Source: Streptomyces avidinii (GTDB taxonomy: Bacteria > Actinomycetota > Actinomycetes > Streptomycetales > Streptomycetaceae). Taken from it: 64,000 nt of DNA. The notes under the pieces are model-generated. The model was not told the DNA's origin, made no database searches, and saw only the letters and a list, made by a program, of their open reading frames with translations. The stretch lies in assembly GCF_014650695.1 (NCBI RefSeq), contig NZ_BMVL01000015.1, forward strand, positions 128,396-192,395, in the 5' to 3' direction. Shown here piece after piece: positions 8,496 to 16,944 of the stretch (position 1 is its first letter; every line of letters starts with the position of its first letter). Made by a program: the position numbers and the translations under genes.

Positions 8496-8704
8496 ATGCG
8501 GCGGGGTGGGGAACCGGCGGCTCGGGTGATCCGTTGAGCCGTGAGGAGCCGGGGGCAGGGGTCCGTTGGGGCGGACAAGATCGGGACGCCGTCCACAAGG
8601 GTGTTGGAATTCATCGACTCGTGGCACCATCCCGATGGCGGTGACAAGTTACTGATGAATAGTCAGATCTGATACCAGGTCTGGCTCGGGTGCCTGGGGG
8701 GACC

Positions 8705-9808
8705 ATGGGAGCCGTAGGGCGACGACGCGGCGCGAGCTCGCTCGTGCTGGTGTGCACGATGGCGGTGCTGACGGCGCCGGGCCTCGCGACGGGCATGGCG
8801 TACGCGGCTCCGGCGGCCCCCGCGGCCCCGGCCTCACCGGCCGCCCCTGCGGCGCCACTGCCCGAGCCGGGCAGCAAGTCCTTGGAGCAGGTCCGCAAGG
8901 AGATCGAGGGGCTGTACCGGCAGGCGGGCACCGCCACCGACGCCTACAACCTCGCCGAGGCCGAGACCAAGGCCCAGTCGGACAAGATCGTCGAGATCGC
9001 CAAGCTCGTCGTCGCCGGCAAGGAGAGGATCGCCGCCCTGAAGAACCGGGCGGGCGCCGCCGCTCGCGCCCAGTACCGCTCGGGCGGCATGCCGCCGGGC
9101 GCGCAGCTGGCGCTGAGCGACGACCCGAACCAGTTCCTCGACGGGGCCGGCAGGCTGCGCCAGGGCGAGAAGGCCACCTCGGGCCTGCTCTCCGAACTGG
9201 ACCGGACCCAGGCGGACTTGCAGCGCTACGCCACGGAGGCGGGCGAGCGCTGGGCCACCCTGGAGGCCAACCGCATCAAGTCGGAGGAGTCCAAGAAGCA
9301 GATCGAGGAGAAGATCAAGGCCGCGGAGGAGCTGGAGAGCAAGCTGGAGGCCGAGGAGAAGGCCCGGCTGATCCAGCTGGAGCAGGAAGCCCAGTACAAG
9401 GCTCAGACGGCATGGCTGTCGACGGGCGCGATGAAGGACGTCAACGGCAAGGCGACCGAAGCCGGCAGGCTGGCCGTGCAGTTCGCCACCGCCCAGATGG
9501 GCAAGCCGTACAAATGGGGCGCCGTCGGTCCGGACTCCTACGACTGCTCCGGGCTGACCTCGCAGGCCTGGCGCGCAGCGGGCAAGGGCATCCCGCGCAC
9601 CTCTCAGGAGCAGCTGCGGCTGCTGCCGAAGGTCGCGCTGAAGGACATGCGGCCGGGCGACCTGATCATCTACTTCGACGACGCGAGCCACGTGGGGATG
9701 TACGTCGGCGACGGTGCGATGGTCCACGCGCCGCGGCCCGGCCGGAACGTGACGATGGCGGGCGCCGGCTCGATGCCGATCAAGGCAGTGGTCCGCCCCG
9801 ACGCGTAG
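8705..9808 (+). CDS. Secreted NlpC/P60 peptidoglycan hydrolase with coiled-coil
   Basis: Secreted cell-wall D,L-endopeptidase-type protein, 367 residues. A Sec signal peptide (about residues 1-35, ending MAYAA) is followed by an Ala/Pro linker and a long Glu/Lys-rich coiled coil (about 58-235). The C-terminal NlpC/P60 domain has Cys281 in YDCSGLT, His329 in ASHVGMY and a third polar residue around His341. The coiled-coil-plus-NlpC layout resembles RipA-type hydrolases in which the coiled coil restrains activity. The start at 8705 is favoured by GGGGGG six nt upstream; a GTG at 8690 is the alternative. The 209-bp leader region is unexplained. Confidence 0.92.
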   Translation: MGAVGRRRGASSLVLVCTMAVLTAPGLATGMAYAAPAAPAAPASPAAPAAPLPEPGSKSLEQVRKEIEGLYRQAGTATDAYNLAEAETKAQSDKIVEIAKLVVAGKERIAALKNRAGAAARAQYRSGGMPPGAQLALSDDPNQFLDGAGRLRQGEKATSGLLSELDRTQADLQRYATEAGERWATLEANRIKSEESKKQIEEKIKAAEELESKLEAEEKARLIQLEQEAQYKAQTAWLSTGAMKDVNGKATEAGRLAVQFATAQMGKPYKWGAVGPDSYDCSGLTSQAWRAAGKGIPRTSQEQLRLLPKVALKDMRPGDLIIYFDDASHVGMYVGDGAMVHAPRPGRNVTMAGAGSMPIKAVVRPDA

Positions 9809-9859
9809 CCCCTGCGGGGTCGCTCGGCGGTCCCGTACGGTGCGGCCCCGTTCCGGCCC

Positions 9860-9975
9860 CACCGGGGCTCCGGGCCCCGCTCCTCAAACGCCGGAGAGGC
9901 TGGAGAGGGCGCGGCGGGGCGAAAATTCGGCCTCACCGGCGTTCGAGGCGCGGGGTCCGGGGCGGAGCCCCTCGA
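9860..9975. repeat. Dispersed GC-rich palindromic repeat, copy 1
   Basis: The 391-bp gap between the NlpC gene and the phosphatase gene holds a CTCAAACGCCGGAGAGGCTG half followed by the complementary-type half CGGCGTTCGAGGCGCGGGG and TCCGGGGCGGAGCCCC. The same core recurs at 49.5 kb and, in tandem, at 57.8-58.05 kb. The palindromic arrangement and the position just after a stop codon suggest a REP-like element that may act as a 3' hairpin. Confidence 0.7.
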
Positions 9976-10199
9976 TTTCGGGCGGCGGAGGCAACCCGGT
10001 GGGGCTCGGGGACGTCTCGATGGACGGGACTGAACGCGGCCCCGCCGTGACCTTTGTCATCCAGTGAGGCCGATTTTCCCCCGCGATAGCCGCATATGCC
10101 GGAGGCGCTCACCAAGAACGGCATTCCGTTCGCCGGGCCGGGACCGCTAGGGTCTGCCGGACGAGCGCACCCTCGGGGGGAGGGAAGGAACCGGAGACG

Positions 10200-11627
10200 A
10201 TGCCCGTACCCGTACCGCGGCAGAGGGACACCCCGGCCACGGAGAGCGGTCAGGCCGTTCTGTACACCGCCGCCCCGGCCGCAACCGGCACGGGCGTCGC
10301 GCAGGCGACCCCTCAGCTCCCTCACCCCACCCAGCCCCCGGCGCCACAGACTCCGGTGCCACAGACCCCGGCCCCGGCCCCGGCCCCGGCCCCGCACACG
10401 AGCCAGCTGACCCTCCTGGTCATCGAGGACGACCCGGCCGGCGGCCTCACCGTCCCCGAGATCCTCGACGCGGACGGCCACCGCATCCGGCTCCGCACCG
10501 CCCGCAACCTCACCGAGGCCGAGCGGCTGCTCACGCCCGACGTGCACTGCATCCTGCTGGACCTGTCCCTCCCGGACACCAGCGCCCGGATGCCGGGTGT
10601 CGCGGCCACCGCCACGGCGACGGCCACCGGCACGACCACGACCACCGCCGTGGACCAGCTGCTCGCCCTCCGCCAGGTGCTGCGCCTCGCCCCGCACCAC
10701 GCCGTCCTCGTCCTCACCGGCGAGGACGATGCCGAGCGCGCCGCCGAGGCCGTCCGGGTCGGCGCCCAGGACTTCCTCTTCCGGGACGAGCTGGACGGCC
10801 GGCTGCTGAGCCGCGCCATCCGCTACGCCGTGGAGAGAAAACGGGCGGACATCGCCCAGTACAAGCTCGCAGAATCGAAACTGCGCGCCCAGGAGAACGC
10901 CCGCCTCGAACGCGGTCTGCTCCCCACGCCCCTCCTGGAGGGCTCCGACCTCCGCTTCGCCGCCCGCTACCGCCCCGGCCGCAGCCGAGCCCTGCTCGGA
11001 GGCGACTTCTACGACACCGTCCGCACCCCCGACGGCACCGTCCACGCCATGATCGGCGACGTCTGCGGCCACGGCCCCGACGAGGCCGCGCTCGGCGTCG
11101 AGCTCCGCATCGCCTGGCGCGCCCTGACCCTCGCCGGCCTCTGCGGCGACGACCTGCTGGCCACCCTCCAGGAGGTCCTGGAGGTGGAGCGGCCCTGCGA
11201 GGAGATCTTCGCGACGCTGTGCACGGTCGACATAGCCCCGGACGGCCGCCGCGCCGGACTCTGCCTGGCCGGCCATCCGGCACCGCTGATCTCCCGGCCG
11301 GGCCGCCGCGCGCGGCTGCTCCCGTACGAGAACAGCGGCCCGGCCCTCGGCCTGCTGCCCCGGGCCCGCTGGCCGCGCCGCCAGGTCGAGCTGGGCGGCA
11401 GCTGGAGCCTGATGCTCTACACCGACGGGCTGATCGAGGGCCGCATCGGCGAGGGCAAGGAGCGCCTGGGCCAGGACGGGATGGTCGACATGATCAACCG
11501 GCACCTGGACCGCGGACTGAGCGGTGAGGGCCTGCTGGAGGCCTCCGTCACCGAGGCCCGCCGGCTCAACGGCGGCGAGCTCACCGACGACGTGGCCGTG
11601 GTGCTGCTCTCCCGCGCCGAGGGCTGA
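10200..11627 (+). CDS. Receiver-PP2C phosphatase (RsbU-like)
   Basis: 475-residue fusion of a response-regulator receiver (about 70-215) and a PP2C-type Ser/Thr phosphatase (about 235-475), as in RsbU-class regulators of anti-sigma pathways. The receiver keeps the acidic pair (IEDD, 76-78) and phospho-acceptor Asp121 in LLDLSLPD. The usual Lys-Pro is replaced by FRDEL. An Ala/Thr repeat (about 136-150) is inserted after the phospho-site. The phosphatase shows GGDFYD, IGDVCGHG, LYTDGLIEG and DDVAVVLL metal-site motifs. Residues 1-68 are disordered and Pro-rich. Start ATG follows GGGAGGGAAGGAA. The anti-anti-sigma substrate is not in this window. Confidence 0.9.
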   Translation: MPVPVPRQRDTPATESGQAVLYTAAPAATGTGVAQATPQLPHPTQPPAPQTPVPQTPAPAPAPAPHTSQLTLLVIEDDPAGGLTVPEILDADGHRIRLRTARNLTEAERLLTPDVHCILLDLSLPDTSARMPGVAATATATATGTTTTTAVDQLLALRQVLRLAPHHAVLVLTGEDDAERAAEAVRVGAQDFLFRDELDGRLLSRAIRYAVERKRADIAQYKLAESKLRAQENARLERGLLPTPLLEGSDLRFAARYRPGRSRALLGGDFYDTVRTPDGTVHAMIGDVCGHGPDEAALGVELRIAWRALTLAGLCGDDLLATLQEVLEVERPCEEIFATLCTVDIAPDGRRAGLCLAGHPAPLISRPGRRARLLPYENSGPALGLLPRARWPRRQVELGGSWSLMLYTDGLIEGRIGEGKERLGQDGMVDMINRHLDRGLSGEGLLEASVTEARRLNGGELTDDVAVVLLSRAEG

Positions 11628-11650
11628 ACGGCCGGGGACGGGCGGTGCGG

Positions 11651-11992
11651 CTACCGTCCGCCGTTGTAGGGCCCGTACGGGCCGTCACTGCTGCTGCCGC
11701 CGCGCCGGCCGCCACCGCCGCCCGAGACCTGCTTGAGGGCGGGGCGCACGTCCACGAAGAACACGATGGTCGCGACGAGACCGGCGATCTGCAGGAACAG
11801 CATCCCGAGGAAGAAGTCCACGGCGACGGTGACGCCGAGGATGACCAGCCAGAAGGTCTTGCTCTGCTTGTCGGCCGCCCGGTACGCGTCGTCCCGCGCC
11901 ACCAGCGCGAACACGAAGGCCACGACCGCGAGCACCAGCATGGCGAGCCCGAGGAACGGGATCACGCCTCGATCGAACCCTTCCATCAACAT
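11651..11992 (-). CDS. DUF2516 family membrane protein
   Basis: 113-residue protein with two or three hydrophobic segments (about 12-33, 47-65, 66-83) and a Gly/Arg/Tyr-rich tail (GGGGGRRGG, PYGPYNGGR). It fits the actinobacterial DUF2516 family, which has no assigned function. Start MLMEGFDRG at 11992; an ATG two codons later is equally possible. It converges with the phosphatase gene. Confidence 0.85.
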   Translation of the reverse strand: MLMEGFDRGVIPFLGLAMLVLAVVAFVFALVARDDAYRAADKQSKTFWLVILGVTVAVDFFLGMLFLQIAGLVATIVFFVDVRPALKQVSGGGGGRRGGSSSDGPYGPYNGGR

Positions 11993-12080
11993 CGCTTCGA
12001 CCGCCTTCTCAGCTTCTTCTTCGCACTTCGGATGCCGCCCGTCTCCACGCTACCGGCACGGACGCCCTCATGAACCACAA

Positions 12081-12111
12081 CGGGCCGGGCACCTGAAGGG
12101 TGCCCGGCCCG
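12081..12111 (-). terminator. Terminator after the HBHA-like gene
   Basis: Perfect 13-bp stem CGGGCCGGGCACC (12081-12093) with GGTGCCCGGCCCG (12099-12111) and a 5-nt loop, 23 bp past the stop of the HBHA-like gene. No strong T-run. Confidence 0.65.
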
Positions 12112-12133
12112 CCGTCGCTCATGCGGCCGTGCT

Positions 12134-12676
12134 TCAGCTCGCGTCGTCCGCCGTGACCGAGGCCTTCTTGGCCGTGGTCCTGCGCGCGGGGGACTTCTTG
12201 GCCGCGGGCTTCTCGTCGGCGGCGGCCTCGGCGACCGGCTCCTTCGCCGGCTCCGCCTCGGCCTCGGGCTCGACGGCCACGGCGATGTCGACGATCTCCG
12301 CGGAGACCTCGCCGCGCCAGCTGCGCACGGCCTGCTCGCCGTGCTCGGCGACCTTGTCGTAGGTCTCCTTGGCGCGCACCGCGTACTCGGCGGCCACGCC
12401 GACACCGCGCAGCGCCAGGTCCTGGGCGGTCTCCCCGAGCTTCTTCGGGTCGATCGCGCCGAGCACCTCGGCGACCTTGGCGGTGACCGCTTCCTGTACG
12501 GCCTTCGGGTCCGTGTTCTTCACGGCCTCGATGCGCGCGGGGGCCTCGGCGCGCAGCTGCTCGATCAGGTCGGGCACCTTCTTGGCCTGCTGCACGGCCA
12601 GGTCGGCCGTGCCCGCGGCGAAGTAGAGGGGAGTGGGGTCGGTGAGGGTCTTCTTCAGGTCATCGGCGATGGCCAT
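12134..12676 (-). CDS. HBHA-like heparin-binding protein
   Basis: 180-residue helical protein resembling the mycobacterial heparin-binding hemagglutinin family. It has an amphipathic helical body (DDLKKTLTDPTPLYFAAGTA start, many Ala/Glu/Lys heptads) and a basic Ala/Lys/Arg tail (KKSPARRTTAKKASVTADD). In mycobacteria such tails bind sulfated glycans or nucleic acid and the protein associates with lipid domains. In Streptomyces its role is not established. It is 24 bp downstream of the XRE regulator gene in the same direction, so it is probably co-transcribed with it. Confidence 0.78.
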   Translation of the reverse strand: MAIADDLKKTLTDPTPLYFAAGTADLAVQQAKKVPDLIEQLRAEAPARIEAVKNTDPKAVQEAVTAKVAEVLGAIDPKKLGETAQDLALRGVGVAAEYAVRAKETYDKVAEHGEQAVRSWRGEVSAEIVDIAVAVEPEAEAEPAKEPVAEAAADEKPAAKKSPARRTTAKKASVTADDAS

Positions 12677-12700
12677 GCTGCTGGTCCTCCCGGATCAACT

Positions 12701-13084
12701 TCAGTTCGTCTTCGACGGCATCTCGTCGGCGGGCGCTTCGAGCGCGTTCTCCTTGCGGAACGACTCGTAGATCTGGAGCAGCACCTGCTTCTGCCGCTCG
12801 TTGATGGACGGGTCGGCGAGTATGACGGCTCGCGTCTCCACCTCGTCCGGGTCCCGCTCATCCAGGATCCCGGCCTGCACGTACAGCGTCTCCGCGGAGA
12901 TCCGCAGCGCCTTGGCCAGCTGCTGCAGGATGTCCGCGCTCGGCTTGCGCAGCCCGCGCTCGATCTGGCTCAGGTACGGATTCGACACCCCCGCCTGCTC
13001 GGCCAGCTGGCGCAGCGAGAGCTGAGCCTGCCGCCGTTGCTCACGGAGGTACTCGCCGAGATTTCCGACGTTGAGCGATGCCAT
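12701..13084 (-). CDS. XRE-family helix-turn-helix regulator
   Basis: 127-residue DNA-binding protein. The N-terminal Cro/CI-type HTH covers about residues 8-65 (LREQRRQAQLSLRQLAEQAG, then VSNPYLSQIERG as recognition helix). The remaining helical tail probably dimerises. The start at 13084 is chosen over an upstream extension (to 13165) because the family begins near MASLNVGNLGEYLR. It precedes the HBHA-like gene in an apparent operon. A perfect 21-bp inverted repeat 30 bp upstream of the start is a candidate operator for autoregulation. Confidence 0.88.
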   Translation of the reverse strand: MASLNVGNLGEYLREQRRQAQLSLRQLAEQAGVSNPYLSQIERGLRKPSADILQQLAKALRISAETLYVQAGILDERDPDEVETRAVILADPSINERQKQVLLQIYESFRKENALEAPADEMPSKTN

Positions 13085-13113
13085 GCTGTGATCCTGCCCG
13101 ACTCTGCTAACTA

Positions 13114-13134
13114 TTGCAAGCGCCCTGCTTGCAA
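13114..13134. promoter_or_regulatory. Candidate operator upstream of the XRE regulator
   Basis: Perfect inverted repeat TTGCAAGC (13114-13121), 5-nt spacer, GCTTGCAA (13127-13134), 30 nt before the start codon. This suits binding by a dimeric HTH protein. Autoregulation is inferred. Confidence 0.65.
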
Positions 13135-13181
13135 CATCTCCCACCGACCCCCGACCCCGCGCCACCCACCCCGCCCGGGGC

Positions 13182-13529
13182 TCAGCCGCCCATCGCGAGG
13201 GCCAGGGTGGCCACCGCCGGGGCTGCGTAGATCACCGGGAAGGCCACGTGGGCGTAGGACTTCGCCCGGAGCACCGTGAGCACCGCCCCCGCGAAGTAGA
13301 GGGTGATGCCGAGGGCCGCCGCGATGCCGATCGCCGGGACGAAGACTCCCGCCACCAGGCCCGCCGCCCCCGCGGCCTTCGCGACGCCGAGCCAGGTCCA
13401 CCACGTACGCGGAACCCCGTACGCGGCCAGCGGCTCGACGACCCACTTCGCCCCGAGGAAGACCGAGGCCGCCGAGAACCCGACCATGAACGCGCCGACC
13501 AGGGCAAGGACAACAGCGGTGGTGGACAT
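13182..13529 (-). CDS. DoxX family membrane protein
   Basis: 115-residue integral membrane protein with four hydrophobic helices and the DoxX-like pattern (GFSAASVFLGAKWVVEPLAAYG and later LGITLYFAGAVLTVLRA). The family includes subunits of oxidoreductases, but short members such as this one have no proven activity. The start at 13529 follows GGGAGCGTCAG. Probably monocistronic. Confidence 0.82.
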   Translation of the reverse strand: MSTTAVVLALVGAFMVGFSAASVFLGAKWVVEPLAAYGVPRTWWTWLGVAKAAGAAGLVAGVFVPAIGIAAALGITLYFAGAVLTVLRAKSYAHVAFPVIYAAPAVATLALAMGG

Positions 13530-13659
13530 CTGACGCTCCCCTCGGGCGGGCCCCGGGACGGACTCGTCCCGGTCGGTTTCCCGCCTGCTTCACTCCACTG
13601 ACCCGCCCCGCCCCGCACATGTGACAGCCCGCGCGCGGAAACTTCTCGCCGGCCGCGCG

Positions 13660-14421
13660 TCAGGCGGTTCCGATCACCACCGTCGCGTACAGCTCCTCAG
13701 ACGTGACCGCCCGGACCGCGAGGCCCGCCGAGGCCAGCGCCGAGGCCGTCGACGGGGACTGGCGGGCGCTCGTCTCGATCAGCAGCCGGCCCCCCGGGGC
13801 CAGCCAGGGCAGGGCTCCGGCCGCCACCCGGCGGTGGACGTCCAGACCGTCGGCCCCGCCGTCCAGGGAGACCAGCGGCTCGTGCTCCCGCGCCTCCGCC
13901 GGCATCAGGCCGATCTCCTCCGTCGGCACGTACGGGGCGTTGACCACCAGCACGTCCACCCGGCCGCGCAGCGACGACGGGAGCGCGGCGTACAGGTCGC
14001 CCTCCCACACCCGGCCGCCGTACGGGGCCACGTTGCGCCGCGCGTACGCCAGCGCCGCCGGGTCGATGTCCGCCGCGTGCAGCTCCACGCCGCCCACCAG
14101 CTGCGCGGCCACCGCCGCACCCAGGGCGCCGACCCCGCAGCACAGGTCCAGCACCACCGCGCCGGGCCGGGCCAGCACCACCGCCTCCTGCACCAGGAAC
14201 TCCGTGCGCCGGCGCGGTACGAAGGCCCCCGCGCCGACCTCCATGCGCAGACCGCAGAACTCCGCCCAGCCGACGACGTGTTCCAGCGGTTCGCCGCCCA
14301 CGCGGCGGGCCAGCAGCTCCGCGAGGTGGTCGGCGTCGGCGGCGGCCCCGGTGAGGAGCTCGGCCTCCTCCTCGGCGAACACGCAGCCTGCGGCCCGCAG
14401 GGATTCCACAAGTGACGTCAA
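13660..14421 (-). CDS. Putative protein N5-glutamine methyltransferase (PrmC/HemK-like)
   Basis: 253-residue SAM-dependent methyltransferase. An N-terminal helical domain precedes the fold with motif I VLDLCCGVGALGAAV and the substrate loop NAPYVPTEEI. In PrmC that loop is NPPY, which binds the Gln side chain; here the second residue is Ala. The GGEPLEHVVGWAEFCGLRMEV segment matches PrmC. It is therefore a paralogue of the release-factor methyltransferase, with a possibly different substrate. It lies in the same direction as the Eis-type gene upstream, 48 bp away. Confidence 0.82.
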   Translation of the reverse strand: MTSLVESLRAAGCVFAEEEAELLTGAAADADHLAELLARRVGGEPLEHVVGWAEFCGLRMEVGAGAFVPRRRTEFLVQEAVVLARPGAVVLDLCCGVGALGAAVAAQLVGGVELHAADIDPAALAYARRNVAPYGGRVWEGDLYAALPSSLRGRVDVLVVNAPYVPTEEIGLMPAEAREHEPLVSLDGGADGLDVHRRVAAGALPWLAPGGRLLIETSARQSPSTASALASAGLAVRAVTSEELYATVVIGTA

Positions 14422-14469
14422 ATGCCTCAGTCCTCGGTGAACGATCGGTCAGTGATCAAGGATCCGGGA

Positions 14470-15714
14470 TCAGAAGATGTCCGGGCACCACGGGCGGCGC
14501 GCGGTACGGAACACCGCGTCCGCCAGCGCCACCGCCCCCGGCCGCTCCTCGCCCACCCGGCCCAGCGCGGCCAGCCGCGCCGCCGACGTGTCGCCCAGGT
14601 ACAGGGAACCCAGCGCGGCTACGTCCAGCCGCAGGTCCGCCGCCTCCGACGTCCGCTCGCACGTGCCGGCGCCCGCGTCCAGCCGGTAGCGGCCGGCCGC
14701 CGGGCCCCCCTCGTCGGTGACCTCCAGGACGAGCACCCCGGGCACCTCGTACGTCCGCGCGCCGAGCGCCCGTACGACGTCCAGCACCCGCACCCACAGG
14801 AAGTCCGCCGCGGAGACGATCCGGGCCGACCGCGGGTCGGGCAGCAGCTGCGGGCAGAGGTCGTCGGGGGCCCGGTAGCCGGTGCGGACCTTCTGCACCC
14901 AGTCGATGGAGCACAGGAACTGCCACAGGGCCCGCTCCGCCTGCGGGGTGAGCGCCACCAGGTCGCGGACCCGCACGGTGTTCAGCGGGACCTTCGCGTC
15001 CGACCAGTGGTCGTCGGCGCTGTAGACGACGAAGCCGGCCGCCTCCCCCTCCGCCGTCCGGTACACGGCGTGGAACTTGTCCTTGTAGGGGCGGTACGAC
15101 CACTGCTCCAGGCCCGTCGCCAGGCTCCACCAGCGCTCGTCGCGGTTGACCACCCCGGGCGTGACCGCCCGCAGCCGCTCGTGCAGCCCGGGCCCCACCC
15201 GCCGCAGTTCCTCCACGTCCACCAGCTCGATCCGCCCGCCGTCCACGGGCGCCGACAGCCTCCGGTCCAGCCCGGTGCGCGGTACGTCGATCTCCCACTC
15301 CACGAACGAGGTGGCGGGCCCGAAGCCGTAGCGCCCGTAGATCGGGTACTCGGCGGCGATCAGCGTGGCCAGCGCGTCGCCGCGCGCCGCGGCCGCGGCG
15401 AACTCGGCGGCCATCATCCGGGTCAGCAGACCCTGGCGGCGGTGGGTGGGCAGCACGCCCACGTTGGAGACGGCGCTGGTGCGGACGGCCGCCCCGCCGG
15501 GCACGGTCAGTTCCTGCGGGAAGGAGCGCAGGGCAGCCACACAGCGCCCGCTGTCGGAGTCGAACGCTCCCAGCATCCGGGAGAAGTCGCTGTACTTGGC
15601 CCGCTGCGCTATGTCGGCGTCGCTCACCGGGCTCGTGGTCAGGAAGCCGGTGTGCACCGTGCGCAGCCAGTGGGGGAGCTCGGATTCGGCGATCGGCCGG
15701 ACGTCAGCAGTCAT
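14470..15714 (-). CDS. eis: Eis-type GNAT N-acetyltransferase
   Basis: 414-residue protein with the Eis architecture: an N-terminal GNAT domain (acetyl-CoA loop VLPTHRRQGLLTRMMAAEF), a second GNAT-like central domain and a C-terminal sterol-carrier-like domain. It ends PWCPDIF, whose terminal carboxylate serves as general base in Eis enzymes. The mycobacterial enzyme acetylates aminoglycosides at several amines. Streptomyces homologues may protect against amino compounds, but the natural substrate here is unknown. Located between the PrmC-like gene and rsiG, same strand. Confidence 0.88.
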   Translation of the reverse strand: MTADVRPIAESELPHWLRTVHTGFLTTSPVSDADIAQRAKYSDFSRMLGAFDSDSGRCVAALRSFPQELTVPGGAAVRTSAVSNVGVLPTHRRQGLLTRMMAAEFAAAAARGDALATLIAAEYPIYGRYGFGPATSFVEWEIDVPRTGLDRRLSAPVDGGRIELVDVEELRRVGPGLHERLRAVTPGVVNRDERWWSLATGLEQWSYRPYKDKFHAVYRTAEGEAAGFVVYSADDHWSDAKVPLNTVRVRDLVALTPQAERALWQFLCSIDWVQKVRTGYRAPDDLCPQLLPDPRSARIVSAADFLWVRVLDVVRALGARTYEVPGVLVLEVTDEGGPAAGRYRLDAGAGTCERTSEAADLRLDVAALGSLYLGDTSAARLAALGRVGEERPGAVALADAVFRTARRPWCPDIF

Positions 15715-15759
15715 AGCCGCCCACGCTAATCTTCCGACCGCCGCCGGTCGCCCGATTTT

Positions 15760-16359
15760 CTACGCCAGCAGGTCGTCCACCTGCGCCTCGCCCTCCCGGT
15801 ACCGGCGAGTGATCTCGGCAGTGCAGTCGTCCACCGTGCGCTGGAGCTGCTGGCGGCGCCGCGAGACCTGCTGCTCGTAGCGCACCAGCCGGCCCAGCCC
15901 GTCGTGCAGCTCGTTGTCCGTGCGGGCGCCGAGGTCCGAGAGCTCCACGTCGGACAGCATCTCCGCCGCCAGCAGCCGGTACTCCTCGCTGTGCGGGGTA
16001 CCCAGCGTGACGTGCCGGGCGGAGGCGCTGCGGCTGGAGGGTGCGTCGGCGAGGATCACCGAGAGCCGGTCCACCACCGGCGCCTCGGGGTCCGTCCGCC
16101 GGGCCGCCTCGGGGTCCGCCCGCCGGGCCAGCTCGGCCCGCAGGATGTCGATGCGGCCCTGGAGCAGTCTGCGTACATAGCTCAGATCGGCCTCGTCGCG
16201 CTGCGCGTCGCGGCGCAGGGCGCGCAGCTCCGGCAGTCCGAGCGCGATCGCCGGGGCCGGCTGCCCCTGCGTCTCGGCCGTGCGCTGCGCGGGTGGTCTT
16301 GCCGCGGCAGCTGCGACGGAGGCGGGTGATGCAGGTACGGAGGTACCAGAAGTATTCAT
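15760..16359 (-). CDS. rsiG: c-di-GMP-binding anti-sigma factor RsiG
   Basis: 199-residue coiled-coil protein. RsiG sequesters the sporulation sigma factor WhiG when armed with c-di-GMP, which it binds with E-x3-S-x2-R-x3-Q-x3-D motifs on two antiparallel helices. Both motifs are intact: Glu56, Ser60, Arg63, Gln67, Asp71 and Glu162, Ser166, Arg169, Gln173, Asp177. The N-terminal 35 residues are disordered and Ala/Pro-rich. The start at 16359 (MNTSGTS) follows GAGGGGAC; longer frames upstream are non-coding. WhiG itself is not in the window. Divergent from dtd. Confidence 0.93.
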   Translation of the reverse strand: MNTSGTSVPASPASVAAAAARPPAQRTAETQGQPAPAIALGLPELRALRRDAQRDEADLSYVRRLLQGRIDILRAELARRADPEAARRTDPEAPVVDRLSVILADAPSSRSASARHVTLGTPHSEEYRLLAAEMLSDVELSDLGARTDNELHDGLGRLVRYEQQVSRRRQQLQRTVDDCTAEITRRYREGEAQVDDLLA

Positions 16360-16495
16360 ACGAACGAGTCCGTCCCCTCGACCGGTGCGGCGCACCCGCA
16401 CCGCCTGCGTGCATCGTGCCACTCTCCGTGGCCCGGGTGCAGTCCCACGCCACCCGATCGGCCCCGGACGGGTGCAAGCCTGGTACACAGGTGGT

Positions 16496-16921
16496 ATGCG
16501 AGCAGTGGTGCAGAGGGTGGACGGCGCGAGCGTCGTCGTGGACGGCGCGATTGTGGGCGAGATCGTCGGCGAGGGGCTGTGCGTGCTGGTGGGGGTGACC
16601 CACGACGACACCCCGGAGAAGGCGGCGGTGCTGGCGCGCAAGCTGTGGTCCGTGCGGATCCTGGAGGGCGAGAAGTCCTGCAGCGACAACGGCGCACCGC
16701 TGCTGGTGATCTCCCAGTTCACGCTCTACGGCGACGCTCGCAAGGGCCGCCGCCCCACCTGGAACGCGGCGGCTCCCGGCCCGGTCGCCGAGCCGCTGGT
16801 CGACGAGGTCGTGGCGCAGCTGCGCGCGCTGGGCGCGACGGTGGCGACGGGCCGGTTCGGCGCGGACATGAGGGTCTCGCTGACCAATCACGGCCCGTTC
16901 ACCATCGTCATCGACGTCTAG
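16496..16921 (+). CDS. dtd: D-aminoacyl-tRNA deacylase
   Basis: 141-residue homodimeric enzyme that hydrolyses D-amino acids from mischarged tRNA. Signatures are complete: MRAVVQRV at the N-terminus, the catalytic/cross-subunit SQFTLYGD motif and the C-terminal TNHGPFT (here NHGPFTI in place of the usual NxGPxT). Start at 16496 with little upstream space and a TACACAGGTGG stretch just before it, so the leader is short. Converges with ygfZ. Confidence 0.96.
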   Translation: MRAVVQRVDGASVVVDGAIVGEIVGEGLCVLVGVTHDDTPEKAAVLARKLWSVRILEGEKSCSDNGAPLLVISQFTLYGDARKGRRPTWNAAAPGPVAEPLVDEVVAQLRALGATVATGRFGADMRVSLTNHGPFTIVIDV

Positions 16922-16944
16922 GACGTCCTGACGTCCAGGACCCC

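Noticed and set aside
8496..8704. Possible c-di-AMP (ydaO) riboswitch before the NlpC/P60 gene
   Set aside because: Such elements precede some Streptomyces wall hydrolases, but I could not match the conserved motif here. A covariance-model search would settle it.
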